A DNA stretch of 64,000 nucleotides from assembly GCF_002879885.1 (NCBI RefSeq), contig NZ_PNYA01000009.1, positions 62,001-126,000 on the forward strand. The letters run 5' to 3'. Source of the stretch: Trinickia dabaoshanensis (lineage in GTDB: Bacteria > Pseudomonadota > Gammaproteobacteria > Burkholderiales > Burkholderiaceae). Of this stretch, positions 46,372 through 56,480 are shown one piece after another. How positions within the stretch are numbered: the stretch's first letter is position 1; every line of letters begins with the position of its first letter. A program made the position numbers and the translations under genes. The notes below the pieces were generated by a model, which was not told the origin of the DNA, did no database searches, and saw only the letters and a program-made list of their open reading frames with translations.

Positions 46372-47733
46372 TTAGCTCTTTTTCTTGACCGGGCGCACGT
46401 AGCCGTCCCGCGTCACTTGCGTCTTTTCGTTGAGTACGAGCGTGCCTTCGGGCACGTCCTTCCATACCGTCGTTCCGGCGGCGATCGTCACGCCTCGGCC
46501 CACGCGCACGGGCGCCACGAGCTGCGTGTCCGAACCGACGAAGACGTCGTCTTCGATGATCGTGCGGAACTTGTTGGCGCCGTCGTAGTTGCAGGTAATC
46601 GTGCCGGCCCCCACGTTCACGCGCGCACCGATATCGGCGTCGCCGATGTAGGTGAGATGGTTCGCTTTCGAACCTTCGCCGAGCGTCGCATTCTTCACTT
46701 CGACGAAATTGCCGACATGCGCTTGGTCGCCCAGCGCGGCGCCCGGGCGCAGCCGCGCGTACGGACCCAATACGGCATTGGCGCCCACGCGCGCGCCCTC
46801 GATATGGGTGAACGGCTCGATCCGCGTGCCCGAGCCGATCGTCGCGTCGCGCAGCACGCAATTCGCGCCGACGGTCACGCCATCGGCCAACGTGACCTCG
46901 CCCTCGAACACGCAGTTCACGTCGATCGACACGTCGCGGCCGCACGTCAGCGTGCCGCGCACGTCCAGGCGCGCCGGATCGATCACCGTCACGCCGCCGG
47001 CCAGCAATTCGTCGGAGACGTTGCGCTGATGGATGCGCTCGAGCTCCGCCAGTTGCGCCTTGCTGTTCACGCCGAGCGTTTCCCAGACTTCGTCCGGCTG
47101 CGTCGTCACGATGTCGAAGCCCGCTTCGATCGCGTGTTCGACGACGTCGGTCAGATAGAACTCACCCTGCGCGTTGTCGTTGCGCAGCGCGCCGAGCCAC
47201 ATCGCCAACTGCGCCGTGGGCGTCACGACGATGCCGGTGTTGATCTCGGCGATACGCAACTCGTCCGCCGTCGCATCCTTTTGTTCGACAATGCGCGTCA
47301 CGTAGCCGCCCGCGTCGCGCACGATGCGGCCGTACCCGTCCGGATCGTCCAACGACACCGTCAGAATGCCGTAGCGCCCCTCGACGGCGGCATCGGCCAG
47401 GCGCTTGAGCGTGGACGCTTTGGTGAGCGGCACGTCGCCATAGAGCACGAGCGTGGGAAGCGCCGGGTCGATGAGCGGCAGCGCCTGCTGAACGGCATGG
47501 CCCGTACCGAGTTGCTCCGCTTGGAGCGCGAACGCGATATCGGGTGCCGCGACGGCTTCGCGAACGGCATCGGCGCCATGGCCCACGACGACGACGATGC
47601 GCGCCGGCTGCAGCGTGCGAGCGGTATCGATGACGTGTGCGAGAAGCGGCCGGCCGGCCAACCGGTGAAGCACTTTCGGCAGCGCGGAGCGCATGCGCTT
47701 GCCGGTGCCTGCAGCCAATATGACGATGTTCAT
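46372..47733 (-). CDS. glmU: Bifunctional UDP-GlcNAc pyrophosphorylase / GlcN-1-P acetyltransferase
   Basis: GlmU acetylates glucosamine-1-phosphate and then uridylylates it to UDP-GlcNAc, precursor of peptidoglycan and LPS. The 453-residue protein starts [14 protein letters not shown] with the nucleotide-binding [18 protein letters not shown] (5-22). It has the pyrophosphorylase domain to about residue 230, then a left-handed beta-helix acetyltransferase with hexapeptide repeats. The late catalytic region has [19 protein letters not shown]. It sits directly upstream of glmS and is probably cotranscribed with it. Confidence 0.97.
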   Translation of the reverse strand: MNIVILAAGTGKRMRSALPKVLHRLAGRPLLAHVIDTARTLQPARIVVVVGHGADAVREAVAAPDIAFALQAEQLGTGHAVQQALPLIDPALPTLVLYGDVPLTKASTLKRLADAAVEGRYGILTVSLDDPDGYGRIVRDAGGYVTRIVEQKDATADELRIAEINTGIVVTPTAQLAMWLGALRNDNAQGEFYLTDVVEHAIEAGFDIVTTQPDEVWETLGVNSKAQLAELERIHQRNVSDELLAGGVTVIDPARLDVRGTLTCGRDVSIDVNCVFEGEVTLADGVTVGANCVLRDATIGSGTRIEPFTHIEGARVGANAVLGPYARLRPGAALGDQAHVGNFVEVKNATLGEGSKANHLTYIGDADIGARVNVGAGTITCNYDGANKFRTIIEDDVFVGSDTQLVAPVRVGRGVTIAAGTTVWKDVPEGTLVLNEKTQVTRDGYVRPVKKKS

Positions 47734-47843
47734 GGCATCGGCGAAAAACAAAGAGACAAAGTGTGTGAGTTTAGCATGCAGCCATCCCCGTCAAGGCCAC
47801 GCGACGCAAGGCTCCGAGCCGCGTCGCGCGGCGCCCGAACGCG

Positions 47844-48842
47844 TCAGAGTTCGTCGAACGGAACGAACGAAATGGCCTGCCCGTCGCCGGGCTCGGCGCC
47901 GGTCCCGGTGGCGCACGGCTCGTCGTCGAACGCGATGTCCCCGAGCGGATCGGCTTGCCCCGTCGCCCGCAGTCCCGCGAACGGAAATAGCGACGCATCC
48001 ATGAGATGCGACGGCACCACGTTCGACAGCGCGTTGAACATATTCTCCACGCGCCCGGGAAAACGCTTGTCCCAATCGCGAATCAGTGCCTTCATTTCCG
48101 CACGTTTCAGGTTGGGCTGACTACCGCACAAGTTGCAAGGAATGATCGGGAACGCACGCAATTGCGCGTATTTCTCGAGATCGACTTCCTTCACGTACGC
48201 CAGCGGGCGGATCACGATATTTTTGCCGTCGTCCGATTGCAGTTTCGGCGGCATGCCCTTGAGCTTGCCGCCATAGAACATATTGAGCAGCATCGTCTGC
48301 AAGATGTCGTCGCGATGGTGTCCGAGCGCAATTTTCGTCGCACCGAGTTCCCCCGCCACGCGATACAGAATGCCGCGCCGCAAGCGCGAGCACAGCGAGC
48401 ACGTCGTCTTGCCTTCGGGTACGACGCGCTTGACGATGCTATAGGTATCTTGGTTCTCGATATGGAACGGCACGCCGACTTGCTCGAGATACTCGGGCAG
48501 CACGTGCTCGGGAAAACCGGGCTGCTTTTGATCGAGGTTCACGGCGACGATATCGAAATGTATCGGCGCACGCTCGCGCAAACGCAAGAGGATGTCGAGC
48601 ATGGCGTAGCTGTCCTTGCCGCCCGACATGCAGACCATCACCTTGTCGCCGTCCTCGATCATGTTGAAGTCGCCGATCGCCTGGCCGACGAGGCGCGCAA
48701 GCCGCTTGAAGAGCTTGTTGTTCTCGTACGCTTCCTTCTGTTCGCGGCGGGTCAGCACGCGGCCCGCGCCGCCTTGATCGGCATCCGCCGCTTGCGCGGA
48801 CGGCGTGGGCTCGGCGGACACGATCGACTCGTGCGCGTTCAT
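47844..48842 (-). CDS. ttcA: tRNA 2-thiocytidine(32) synthetase TtcA
   Basis: TtcA thiolates cytidine 32 in several tRNAs using ATP and an iron-sulfur cluster. In the 332-residue product the PP-loop is MSGGKDSY (72-79). The two CxxC motifs that hold the cluster are TCSLC and PCNLC. An ALGHHRDD segment is also typical. The N-terminal 30 residues are variable. The start overlaps the folB stop by 4 bp (ATGA), so the two genes are translationally coupled. The C-terminal 40 residues are an acidic extension. Confidence 0.96.
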   Translation of the reverse strand: MNAHESIVSAEPTPSAQAADADQGGAGRVLTRREQKEAYENNKLFKRLARLVGQAIGDFNMIEDGDKVMVCMSGGKDSYAMLDILLRLRERAPIHFDIVAVNLDQKQPGFPEHVLPEYLEQVGVPFHIENQDTYSIVKRVVPEGKTTCSLCSRLRRGILYRVAGELGATKIALGHHRDDILQTMLLNMFYGGKLKGMPPKLQSDDGKNIVIRPLAYVKEVDLEKYAQLRAFPIIPCNLCGSQPNLKRAEMKALIRDWDKRFPGRVENMFNALSNVVPSHLMDASLFPFAGLRATGQADPLGDIAFDDEPCATGTGAEPGDGQAISFVPFDEL

Positions 48843-49240
48843 ACGGATTCCTCTTTGATGCGAAAGACTTCGACGCCCACGGCGTCGCAATCGGGATAGA
48901 CGTCGGGTTTTTCCGTCGAAACGGAGACGGCGCGCACCTGCGGGTGCTCGAGCATCGCCGCGGCGACGTCGTCGCACAACGTCTCTTGCAGATGAATGTG
49001 GCCCCGTCCGACACGCGCGGCGATCGTCGAGCGCATGAAATCGTAATCGAGCACTTCGTGCAGTTTGTCGCCGACGGGCGTTGTTTTCGCCAGCGGCACG
49101 AACAGTTCGACGTTGATGACGACTCGCTGCTCCCCGCGCTTTTCGAACTCGTGCACGCCGATGTTGATGAAAACCTCGTAATTGCGCAGAAATAACCTGC
49201 GGCAATCGGCGAGCCGGGGATGCAAGAGAGCGGCAACCAT
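48839..49240 (-). CDS. folB: Dihydroneopterin aldolase
   Basis: FolB cleaves dihydroneopterin to 6-hydroxymethyl-dihydropterin in folate synthesis. The 133-residue protein has the family pattern [20 protein letters not shown] (about 26-45) and the C-terminal [18 protein letters not shown], whose Lys is catalytic. The start at MVAALLHP gives a 20-residue N-terminal extension before the usual domain; an upstream ATG in frame is also available. It overlaps ttcA and is preceded by an SDR gene related to pterin reductases. Confidence 0.93.
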   Translation of the reverse strand: MVAALLHPRLADCRRLFLRNYEVFINIGVHEFEKRGEQRVVINVELFVPLAKTTPVGDKLHEVLDYDFMRSTIAARVGRGHIHLQETLCDDVAAAMLEHPQVRAVSVSTEKPDVYPDCDAVGVEVFRIKEESV

Positions 49241-49313
49241 GTTCTTTCCAATCAAAATATGCGCCCTTCGACGCAACAGGGCCCGATGTGGCCGGGGCCG
49301 GGGCCGGCGCGCG

Positions 49314-50135
49314 TTAGCGCGTCAAAAACATTACATCACGCGGCAGCGGCACCAAATGCTGGCCGCCGTCGACGACCAGCGTCGTGCCCGTCACGCCGCC
49401 GGCGCGGGCTAAATAGCAGGCCGCGGCGACGATATCCTCGGACGTCGAGGCACGGCCGAGCGGCGTGACCTGGTGCGCTCGGGTAAATTCGTCGCGCGTC
49501 TGGTCGGCCGATTGCAGCGTAAGGCCCGGCGCGATACCCACGACGCGCACCTTCGGCGCGAGTGCCTGCGCCAGCGTGACGGTCGCCGTTTGCAGCGCAG
49601 CCTTCGAGAGCGTGTACGACAAATAGTCCGGATTCAAGTTGTACAGCTTCTGATCCAACACGTTGATGACAACGCCGCGCAGCGCCTCGTCGTGCTCGGC
49701 CGCATCGGGCGTCGCCTCGTACAGCGCGCGCGCCAGTACGAGCGGCGCGCCGACGTTGACGGCCATATGCGCGAGCAGCGACGCGTAGCCGACGTCGCCA
49801 GCCGTATCTTCGTCGAACCTCGACGCGTTGTTCACGATGCAGGTGGGCCGCCCGAGCGCCCGCGTGCATGCCCCGACGAGATCCGCGGCCTCGTGCTCGA
49901 GCGCCAGGTCGGCAGCGAGCGCCACCGCGCGGCGGCCTTGGGCACGGATTTGCGCCACCAGCGCATCCGCATCGGCGCGCGACGTCCCGTAGTGGACGGC
50001 GACATACCAGCCGTCGGCCGCGAAGCCGAGTGCCAGCGCGCGGCCGATGCGCCGCGCCGCGCCGGTCACGAGAACGATGCGCGAAGGCGACGCCGGAGCG
50101 CCGGCGTCAGGGCGGGAATCGACGGAGGCGGTCAT
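49314..50135 (-). CDS. SDR oxidoreductase, pterin-reductase-like
   Basis: This 273-residue short-chain dehydrogenase has a Rossmann motif VTGAARRIGRALA (about 23-35), an NNAS motif and the catalytic YTLSK (Tyr-x3-Lys). The Arg in place of the usual Gly-x-Gly pattern (TGxxRRIG) is typical of pteridine reductases and FolM-like dihydromonapterin reductases, which use NADPH. Its position next to folB supports a pterin or folate role (inference). It is divergent from the MidA-like gene with only 13 bp between starts. Confidence 0.85.
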   Translation of the reverse strand: MTASVDSRPDAGAPASPSRIVLVTGAARRIGRALALGFAADGWYVAVHYGTSRADADALVAQIRAQGRRAVALAADLALEHEAADLVGACTRALGRPTCIVNNASRFDEDTAGDVGYASLLAHMAVNVGAPLVLARALYEATPDAAEHDEALRGVVINVLDQKLYNLNPDYLSYTLSKAALQTATVTLAQALAPKVRVVGIAPGLTLQSADQTRDEFTRAHQVTPLGRASTSEDIVAAACYLARAGGVTGTTLVVDGGQHLVPLPRDVMFLTR

Positions 50136-50148
50136 TTACAATGCCGGA

Positions 50149-51369
50149 ATGAATCGAAATGCTCACGAACCCGCTAGTTTACCCGTTCCGCCCGCCGATG
50201 CGCTCACGGCCAGCGCCCAACTCGTCGCGCAGATCCGCGACGCGATCGCGGCCGGCGGGGGCTGGCTGCCGTTCGACCGCTATATGGAGCTCGCCCTCTA
50301 TACGCCCGCGCTCGGCTATTACAGCGGCGGGGCGCGCAAATTCGGCCGCCGCGCGGACGACGGCAGCGACTTCGTCACCGCGCCCGAACTCTCGCCTCTG
50401 TTCGCACGCACGCTCGCGCGCGCGCTGGCCCAGGCGCTCGAGACAAGCGGCACGCGTCAATTGATGGAATTCGGTGCCGGCACAGGGCGTCTCGCGGCCG
50501 GCATTTTGTCGGCGCTCGCTGAACTCGGCGTGTCGATCGACTCTTATGCCATCGTCGATCTTTCCGGCGAACTGCGTCAGCGCCAGCACGAGACCATCGC
50601 GGCCTGCGGCGGCCCACTGGCCTCGCATGTGCGCTGGCTCGACGCGCTGCCCGAGCAGTTCGAAGGCGTCGTCATCGGCAACGAGGTGCTGGACGCGATG
50701 CCGGTCCAGCTATTCGCGCGCACCGGCGGCGTGTGGCACGCGCGCGGCGTAGGCATCGACGAAACGGGCGCGTTGCGTTTCGAAGCGCGCGCGCTCGGGG
50801 CGCCCGGCGTGGCGCTCTCGAAGGAGGATGCCGAGCTGCTTGCCGAGCTGGATGCGCAGATCGACCCAGTCGTGGACTATGTCGCCGAAACGCACGGCGC
50901 GGGCGCCGCGTTCACCCGCACCGTCTGCTCGATGCTCACCCGCGGCGCGGCGGTTTTCATCGATTATGGATTTCCGCGCGCCGAGTATTACCATCCGCAG
51001 CGCACCGAGGGCACGCTGATGTGCCACTACCGGCACCATGCGCACGGCGACCCGTTTCTGTACCCGGGTCTGCAGGACATCACGGCCCACGTCGAATTCA
51101 CGCGCATCGCGGAGGTGGGCGTGGAAACGGGGGCGGATCTGCTCGGGTATACGTCGCAGGCTCGCTTTCTGATGAACGCTGGCATCACCGACGTACTGGC
51201 GGAAATCGACCCGGCCGACGCAGCGAATTTCCTGCCGGCGGCCAACGCCGTCCAAAAACTGTTGTCCGAAGCGGAAATGGGCGAACTGTTCAAGGTGATC
51301 GCGTTCTCGCGCGGGATCGACGGCACGCTCGACGCCTTTTCACGCGGGGATCGGTCGCACACGCTTTGA
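50149..51369 (+). CDS. MidA/NDUFAF7-type SAM-dependent methyltransferase
   Basis: This 406-residue class I methyltransferase belongs to the Methyltransf_28 (MidA) family; the mitochondrial member NDUFAF7 methylates an arginine of complex I. Landmarks are GYYSGGARKFGRRADDGSDF (about 53-72), DFVTAPELSPLFA, the SAM loop MEFGAGTGRLA and VIGNEVLDAMPV. The C-terminal part has FIDYGFPRAEYYHPQR. The gene has no Shine-Dalgarno, and a TACAAT sequence at 50137-50142 could be a -10 placing the transcript start at the ATG. The bacterial substrate is unknown. Confidence 0.9.
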   Translation: MNRNAHEPASLPVPPADALTASAQLVAQIRDAIAAGGGWLPFDRYMELALYTPALGYYSGGARKFGRRADDGSDFVTAPELSPLFARTLARALAQALETSGTRQLMEFGAGTGRLAAGILSALAELGVSIDSYAIVDLSGELRQRQHETIAACGGPLASHVRWLDALPEQFEGVVIGNEVLDAMPVQLFARTGGVWHARGVGIDETGALRFEARALGAPGVALSKEDAELLAELDAQIDPVVDYVAETHGAGAAFTRTVCSMLTRGAAVFIDYGFPRAEYYHPQRTEGTLMCHYRHHAHGDPFLYPGLQDITAHVEFTRIAEVGVETGADLLGYTSQARFLMNAGITDVLAEIDPADAANFLPAANAVQKLLSEAEMGELFKVIAFSRGIDGTLDAFSRGDRSHTL

Positions 51370-51444
51370 GCGGGCGCGACCGTCTACGACGGGACCCGTT
51401 AGTAGGCTCGCGTCAAACCTCGGCGGGACGACGTCCTTCGCCCC

Positions 51445-52689
51445 CTACTCGTCCCCGCCGCCAAGTGCCTCGGCCACCGCTTTCGCCCTCGCGCGGTGCA
51501 CCGCTTCCTTGATTTTTGCCGGCTCGCCGGCGAACGCTTGCGCAACCGCGCCCGCGTCCACCGCCCGCGCCGCCGTCAATGCGACGCGCAAGCGGTCGGC
51601 TTGCGGGTACTCGCGTGCCTCGAAATTCAGCCGCCCGCGCGCATCGGCTTCGCATGCCTGCAGCGCTTCGGCGAAGCGCGCCGGCTTGCGCAACGCATCG
51701 CAGCGCTCGAACAACCGCACGAGCGCTTGCGCGCCCATCTCCATCACGCGATGGATGTTGCCGTGCTCGCGAGCGACGAGCAGCGCCAAGTCGCGGCACT
51801 CGTTCGGCACGCGCAGGCGCTCGCACATCGGCCGCAGCAAATCGACACTGCGCATCTCGTGTCCGATGTGGCGGGGCAAGACGTCATCGGGCGTCGTCGC
51901 CTTGCCGAGATCGTGCGTGAGAGCGGCGAAACGCACCGGCAACGCATAGCCCCGCGACGCCGCGTAATCCACGACCATCATCACATGCACCCCCGTATCC
52001 ACTTCGGGATGGTAGTCGGCGCGCTGAGCCACGCCGAACAACGCGTCGACTTCCGGCAACACGCGCGGCAGGGCACCGCATTCGCGCAGCGCCGCGAACA
52101 TCCGCGAAGGCTTGCGCTCCATGAGCCCGCGAGCAAGCTCTTGCCAGACGCGCTCGGGCACCAGTGCATCGACCTCTCCCGCCTCGGTCATCGCGCGCAT
52201 CAACGCGAGCGTTTCGGGCGCGAGCGTGAAATCGTGAAATCGCGCCGCGAACCGCGCCACGCGCAAAATGCGCACGGGATCTTCCGCGAACGCCGGGCTC
52301 ACGTGCCTGAAGCAGCGCGCATTCAAATCGCCCTGCCCGTCGAACGGATCGATGACGGGCCCGGCCAATTCGCCGTCGGGCCGCACTTCGCGCGCCATTG
52401 CATTGATCGTCAGGTCGCGCCGGGCCAGGTCCTCCTCGAGCGTCACGTCGGGCGCATAGTAGAACTGGAACCCGTGATATCCGGCCGCCGTCTTGCGCTC
52501 GGTGCGCGCGAGCGCGTATTCCTCATGGGTTTGGGGGTGAAGGAACACGGGAAAGTCTTTACCGACCGGGCGATAGCCCTGCGCCACCATCTGCTCGGGC
52601 GTGGCCCCGACGACGACATAGTCGCGATCGGATACAGGCACCCCGAGCAGCGCATCGCGAATCGCACCGCCTACCGCGTAGATCTTCAT
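51445..52689 (-). CDS. cca: CCA tRNA nucleotidyltransferase (HD-domain type)
   Basis: This 414-residue enzyme adds and repairs the 3' CCA end of tRNA. The N-terminal nucleotidyltransferase domain starts MKIYAVGGAIRDALLG and has the metal-binding SDRDYVVVG. DLTINAMA and EDPVRILRVARFAARF follow. A C-terminal HD domain (HDLGK near residue 265) is like that of the E. coli enzyme, which has phosphatase and phosphodiesterase activity. The length matches the family (412 in E. coli). The start overlaps the GST stop by 4 bp. Confidence 0.96.
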   Translation of the reverse strand: MKIYAVGGAIRDALLGVPVSDRDYVVVGATPEQMVAQGYRPVGKDFPVFLHPQTHEEYALARTERKTAAGYHGFQFYYAPDVTLEEDLARRDLTINAMAREVRPDGELAGPVIDPFDGQGDLNARCFRHVSPAFAEDPVRILRVARFAARFHDFTLAPETLALMRAMTEAGEVDALVPERVWQELARGLMERKPSRMFAALRECGALPRVLPEVDALFGVAQRADYHPEVDTGVHVMMVVDYAASRGYALPVRFAALTHDLGKATTPDDVLPRHIGHEMRSVDLLRPMCERLRVPNECRDLALLVAREHGNIHRVMEMGAQALVRLFERCDALRKPARFAEALQACEADARGRLNFEAREYPQADRLRVALTAARAVDAGAVAQAFAGEPAKIKEAVHRARAKAVAEALGGGDE

Positions 52690-53336
52690 GCGTCGTCGTC
52701 GAGTTCGGCCAGACGGTGGGTTTCGCTGCGCGCGGCGTCGAACCATTCGCGCACGGCGGGCACGGCGCTCACGCGCTCGACGTATCCGCGCGCCGCATCC
52801 GACAGCGCCGGCGCATACGTGATGAAGCGCGACACCACGGGCGCATACATCGCATCGGCGGCGCAAAACGCCTGTCCGAACAAGAACGGGCCGCCGTAAC
52901 GCGCGAGGCACTCGCTCCAGATCGAATCGATACGCGCGATATCGGCCAGCGTCCCCGGCGTAGCGCCTTTGCCGGCGCGCTGCGCGCGCACGTTCATCGA
53001 CATGTTCTCGCGCAACTGCGCAAACCCCGCATGCATCTCGCTCGAGATCGCGCGCGCATGGGCACGGGCGGCGGCGTCGCGCGGCCAGATCTCATATTGC
53101 GGATAACGCTCGGCGAGCGTCTCGAGAATGGCGAGCGTCTCCCAAATCGACTGCCCGTCGTCCGTCACGAGGCACGGGACCTTGCCCGAAGGCGCGTACT
53201 CGCGAATGCGCGCTTGGGTATCGGGCTCTCTGAGCGGCACGAGCACCTCGTCGAACGGGATGGCCGCATGCTTCATCATGACCCAGGGCCGCATCGACCA
53301 GGACGAATAGTTCTTATCACCGATGACGAGTTTCAT
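52686..53336 (-). CDS. Glutathione S-transferase family protein
   Basis: This 216-residue cytosolic protein has an N-terminal thioredoxin-fold GST domain (MKLVIGDKNYSSWSMRPWVM, then SGKVPCLVTDDGQSIWETLA, the cis-Pro and glutathione-binding Glu/Ser region) and an all-helical C-terminal domain. The SSWSMRPW start is typical of a bacterial group whose Ser may activate glutathione. Specific substrate unknown. It is translationally coupled to cca. Confidence 0.9.
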   Translation of the reverse strand: MKLVIGDKNYSSWSMRPWVMMKHAAIPFDEVLVPLREPDTQARIREYAPSGKVPCLVTDDGQSIWETLAILETLAERYPQYEIWPRDAAARAHARAISSEMHAGFAQLRENMSMNVRAQRAGKGATPGTLADIARIDSIWSECLARYGGPFLFGQAFCAADAMYAPVVSRFITYAPALSDAARGYVERVSAVPAVREWFDAARSETHRLAELDDDA

Positions 53337-53440
53337 GCGCAAAGAAAATAAGCGTGGATGGATCGGACCGACTTGGCGAACGGCAATGTTGCCACGAGCA
53401 TGCGATCGATGCTCATCGGCCGGACAGGCAAACGACCGCC

Positions 53441-54397
53441 TCAGCGTCCCGCCGTCGCCCGAAAAGCGCTGAACCGCGAACGCAGCGACGCGTCGCTTAG
53501 ATACGCCGGCGCGACGGCCTCGATGGCGACGGGCTCCAAGTTCAGCTCGGCGGCGAGCGGGCCGGTCATGATCGCGTCGCGCGACATCGAATCGAGGTTG
53601 TCGCGCGTGATCAACGGCTCGCCGGGTAGCGTTTCGAACGTCAGTGCCTGCATGTACGCCAGGGCGTCGGGCAACCGCACGATGCGCGGATGCCGGTCGA
53701 TCATCTCGGCGCACATCCGCACCAACGCTTCGAGCGTATAGACGGCGGGGCCGCCAAGCTCGTAGATGCGTCCATGCGCGGCGTCCAAATCGAGCGTGGC
53801 GAGGATCGCCTTGACGACGTCGCCGACGTAGATCGGCTGAAACTTCGCATCGGGCTTGGCGAGCGGCAATACCGGAAACCACCGGGCGAGCGCCGCGAAT
53901 GTATTAAGAAAGCGGTCTTCCGGCCCGAACACGACCGATGGCCGAAAGACCGTCGTCGCGAGCTGCGCCGCGGCAAGCGCGGCTTTCTCGCCATCGCCTT
54001 TCGAGCGCAGGTACATACTCGGGCCGTTCGAATCGGCGTTCAAGGCGCTCAAGTGGATGAACCGATGCACGCCCTTGCCCTCGCAAGCCGCCGCGATTCG
54101 CGCGGGCAATTCCACGTGCAGCTTCGCGAATTCGGGTCCATAGGGCACGCCGCGCCGGCCGTGCAGCGTCCCGGCGAGATTGACGACGGCATCCGCGCCC
54201 TCGACGAATCGCGCGAGCTCCACGGGATCGAAGACATCGAGTTCGATCACGTCGAGCGGAAGCAAAGTGAGGTGGGCGGCTCGGCTGCGCCTGCGCGTCG
54301 CAACGCGCACGTTCTTGCCGGCGGCGACGAGCGCGTTGGATAGATGCGTACCGATAAAGCCGGAACCGCCGATCAATGCAATGGATTGATGCCGCAT
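53441..54397 (-). CDS. NDUFA9-like atypical SDR (NAD(P)-binding)
   Basis: This 318-residue extended/atypical SDR begins with the Rossmann motif ALIGGSGFIGTHLSNAL (about 7-23). It continues with VVNLAGTLHG and the HLSALNAD region of the complex-I NDUFA9 group, in which the catalytic Tyr/Lys pair is not conserved in the usual form. Bacterial members bind NADP(H) and have unclear function; some are linked to quinone or sugar-nucleotide metabolism. GGGAG 6 nt upstream decides the start. It lies 77 bp downstream of slt in the same direction and may be cotranscribed. Confidence 0.88.
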   Translation of the reverse strand: MRHQSIALIGGSGFIGTHLSNALVAAGKNVRVATRRRSRAAHLTLLPLDVIELDVFDPVELARFVEGADAVVNLAGTLHGRRGVPYGPEFAKLHVELPARIAAACEGKGVHRFIHLSALNADSNGPSMYLRSKGDGEKAALAAAQLATTVFRPSVVFGPEDRFLNTFAALARWFPVLPLAKPDAKFQPIYVGDVVKAILATLDLDAAHGRIYELGGPAVYTLEALVRMCAEMIDRHPRIVRLPDALAYMQALTFETLPGEPLITRDNLDSMSRDAIMTGPLAAELNLEPVAIEAVAPAYLSDASLRSRFSAFRATAGR

Positions 54398-54474
54398 TTT
54401 CGACTCCCTGCTGGCGACGCTCGTCACGGCACATCGCGCTTATCGTGCGCGCCGGCCGGCGCGCACGCCCCGCT

Positions 54475-56460
54475 TCATTGCGCTTGAGGCAGGATGACGC
54501 CGAGCCGCGCCTTCAGCGATTGCGGACGGCCTTCGAACAGCGCCGCGTAGTAGACCGTGTTCGACAGCACGTTTTTGACGTAGTCGCGCGTTTCGTTGAA
54601 CGGGATGGTTTCCGCAAAAATCGCGCCTTCGACGGGACGCTGCAAGGCAGCCTGCCATTGGCGCGGGCGGCCGGGCCCGGCGTTGTAGCCTGCCGTGGCC
54701 AATACGGCCGAACCGTCGAATTGATTGTAGATCATCGATAGATACGTCGTGCCGAGCAAAATGTTCGTATCCATATCGTTCATTTGCTCGCGCGAGAGCG
54801 GCCCGAGGCCGATCTTGCGCGCCACCATCCGCGCCGTGCCCGGCATCAGTTGCATCAATCCGCCCGCGCCCACGTCCGATTGCGCATTGATGATGAAGCG
54901 CGACTCCTGACGAATGAGGCCATAGGCCCACTCGACGTCCAAGCCCGTCGATTTCGAATCGCGCTCCACCACATCGCGGAACGGCGCCAGATAACGCAGC
55001 GAGAAGTCGTGTTCGCTTTGCGTCCGATCGGCCGAATTGACGGTGCGGTCGTACAACTGAATCCGGCGCGCGTACTCGGCCACGGCCAACAGCTGCCGGT
55101 CGCTCATGCCGCGCAGCGGCCAATTCCATTCGCGGTTGCCTTCGAGCCGTAGGTTCAGCGCATAGAAGCGGCGAGCAAGATCGAAGCCCGGCGTACGGCC
55201 GGCGGCATCGACTTCCGCGTCGGTCACGGTCGTCTTCGGCGGCAAGCTGATCTTCCGGCCGAGTTCCTCGGTGGCAAGTTGCCCGTAAAAGTCGAAGCCC
55301 GAGGCGATGCGCTCGAACTCCTGCGTGGCGAGCGCCTTGTCTTCGGGGCTGCCGCTCTTGAGCAGCGCGCGCGCATGCCAATACACCCAAGCGGGCTGAT
55401 TGCGCAGCGCGCTCGGCATTTGTTCGATCGACCAGCGCACCATCGTCCAGTCGCCGGCGAGGAGCGCGCTGCGCGTACGCCACATGTAGGCGGGGTACGA
55501 AAGCGGCGCGTTCGACGAGAGCCGGTACCAATCCACCGCCCCCGGCACCTGATGGACCGCGCCTTGGTATCCGATCGTGCCCCATCCGATCGCGCGCTCG
55601 GCAAGCGAAAGCGAGGGCGCGACCGTGGCGAACGTCGCCGCCGCCGTGACCACGTCGGTTCGTGCCATCGTCGTGATCGCCAGCAACGCGAGCGCGTGCG
55701 ACGCCGAATCGGGCCCCACGCCACGCGCGAGCACGAGCGGCGGGGCGCTCGTCGCTTGGTCGATGAGCTTTTGATCGGGACGCAGCGCGCCGAGCGCGTC
55801 GAACAGCCGGCTGCCGGTATTCGTCGCGTTTTGCTCGTAGGCCAGGCGAATCTGCTGCCAAACGTCGTCGTCGTTGAACTGGTGGCTCGACGCCAGCGCG
55901 GTGATGAGATCCACGCAGCCGTCGCCGTAGTATCGCGGCTCGACGAGCAGCGCGCGCGCCGCTTCGGCGACGTTCTCCCCGCGCGCGGCGCGCGATTCGA
56001 GCGCGTAGCACTTCACTTGCGTGTCGTCGTTCAGCACGAAGCGCGGGTACTGCGCATCGAAATTCTTCCAATCGTGGCGCGCGCCCAACACCACGAGGTA
56101 ATCGTTGCGCAGACGATCGGCGATCGCTTCGCCGTCGTGGCGCTGCAAGAACGACAGCACGGGCTCGTCCGGCGCGTCGATGCGCGCGTGGCCGCTGCTA
56201 TCGAACAGTTGGGGCCGGAGCTGGTAGTACTGAAGGTACGACGGCGCCGGATAGTTCGGGATCATCGCGGCGAGCTGCGCCGCACGCGCCGGATCGTTGC
56301 CGAGCGCCGCCTGGCGCAACTGCACGAAGATCTGGTCATCGGTGGGCGCGGCGCTGGGGCGCGCATGGCGTCCCGCGGAAGCCGTGCCGCAGGCGACGAG
56401 CCCCACGGCGGCGAGGGCGAAAGCAGCCGCGCGATATACTCGGGCAAGGCGTTTTGACAT
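54475..56460 (-). CDS. slt: Soluble lytic murein transglycosylase
   Basis: This 661-residue periplasmic enzyme cleaves peptidoglycan with formation of 1,6-anhydro-MurNAc. The start MSKRLARVYRAAAFALAAV is a signal sequence ending in a lipobox-like LVAC, so it may be a lipoprotein. A long superhelical U/L domain (about 60-470) precedes the SLT domain (about 490-640). The SLT domain has the catalytic Glu in LIRQESRFIINAQSDVGAGG, LMQLMPGTARMV and YNAGPGRPRQW. Its 5' end is divergent from fau and overlaps that gene's upstream sequence. Confidence 0.94.
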   Translation of the reverse strand: MSKRLARVYRAAAFALAAVGLVACGTASAGRHARPSAAPTDDQIFVQLRQAALGNDPARAAQLAAMIPNYPAPSYLQYYQLRPQLFDSSGHARIDAPDEPVLSFLQRHDGEAIADRLRNDYLVVLGARHDWKNFDAQYPRFVLNDDTQVKCYALESRAARGENVAEAARALLVEPRYYGDGCVDLITALASSHQFNDDDVWQQIRLAYEQNATNTGSRLFDALGALRPDQKLIDQATSAPPLVLARGVGPDSASHALALLAITTMARTDVVTAAATFATVAPSLSLAERAIGWGTIGYQGAVHQVPGAVDWYRLSSNAPLSYPAYMWRTRSALLAGDWTMVRWSIEQMPSALRNQPAWVYWHARALLKSGSPEDKALATQEFERIASGFDFYGQLATEELGRKISLPPKTTVTDAEVDAAGRTPGFDLARRFYALNLRLEGNREWNWPLRGMSDRQLLAVAEYARRIQLYDRTVNSADRTQSEHDFSLRYLAPFRDVVERDSKSTGLDVEWAYGLIRQESRFIINAQSDVGAGGLMQLMPGTARMVARKIGLGPLSREQMNDMDTNILLGTTYLSMIYNQFDGSAVLATAGYNAGPGRPRQWQAALQRPVEGAIFAETIPFNETRDYVKNVLSNTVYYAALFEGRPQSLKARLGVILPQAQ

Positions 56461-56480
56461 CGTGGTTCGGGGAGCAAAAA

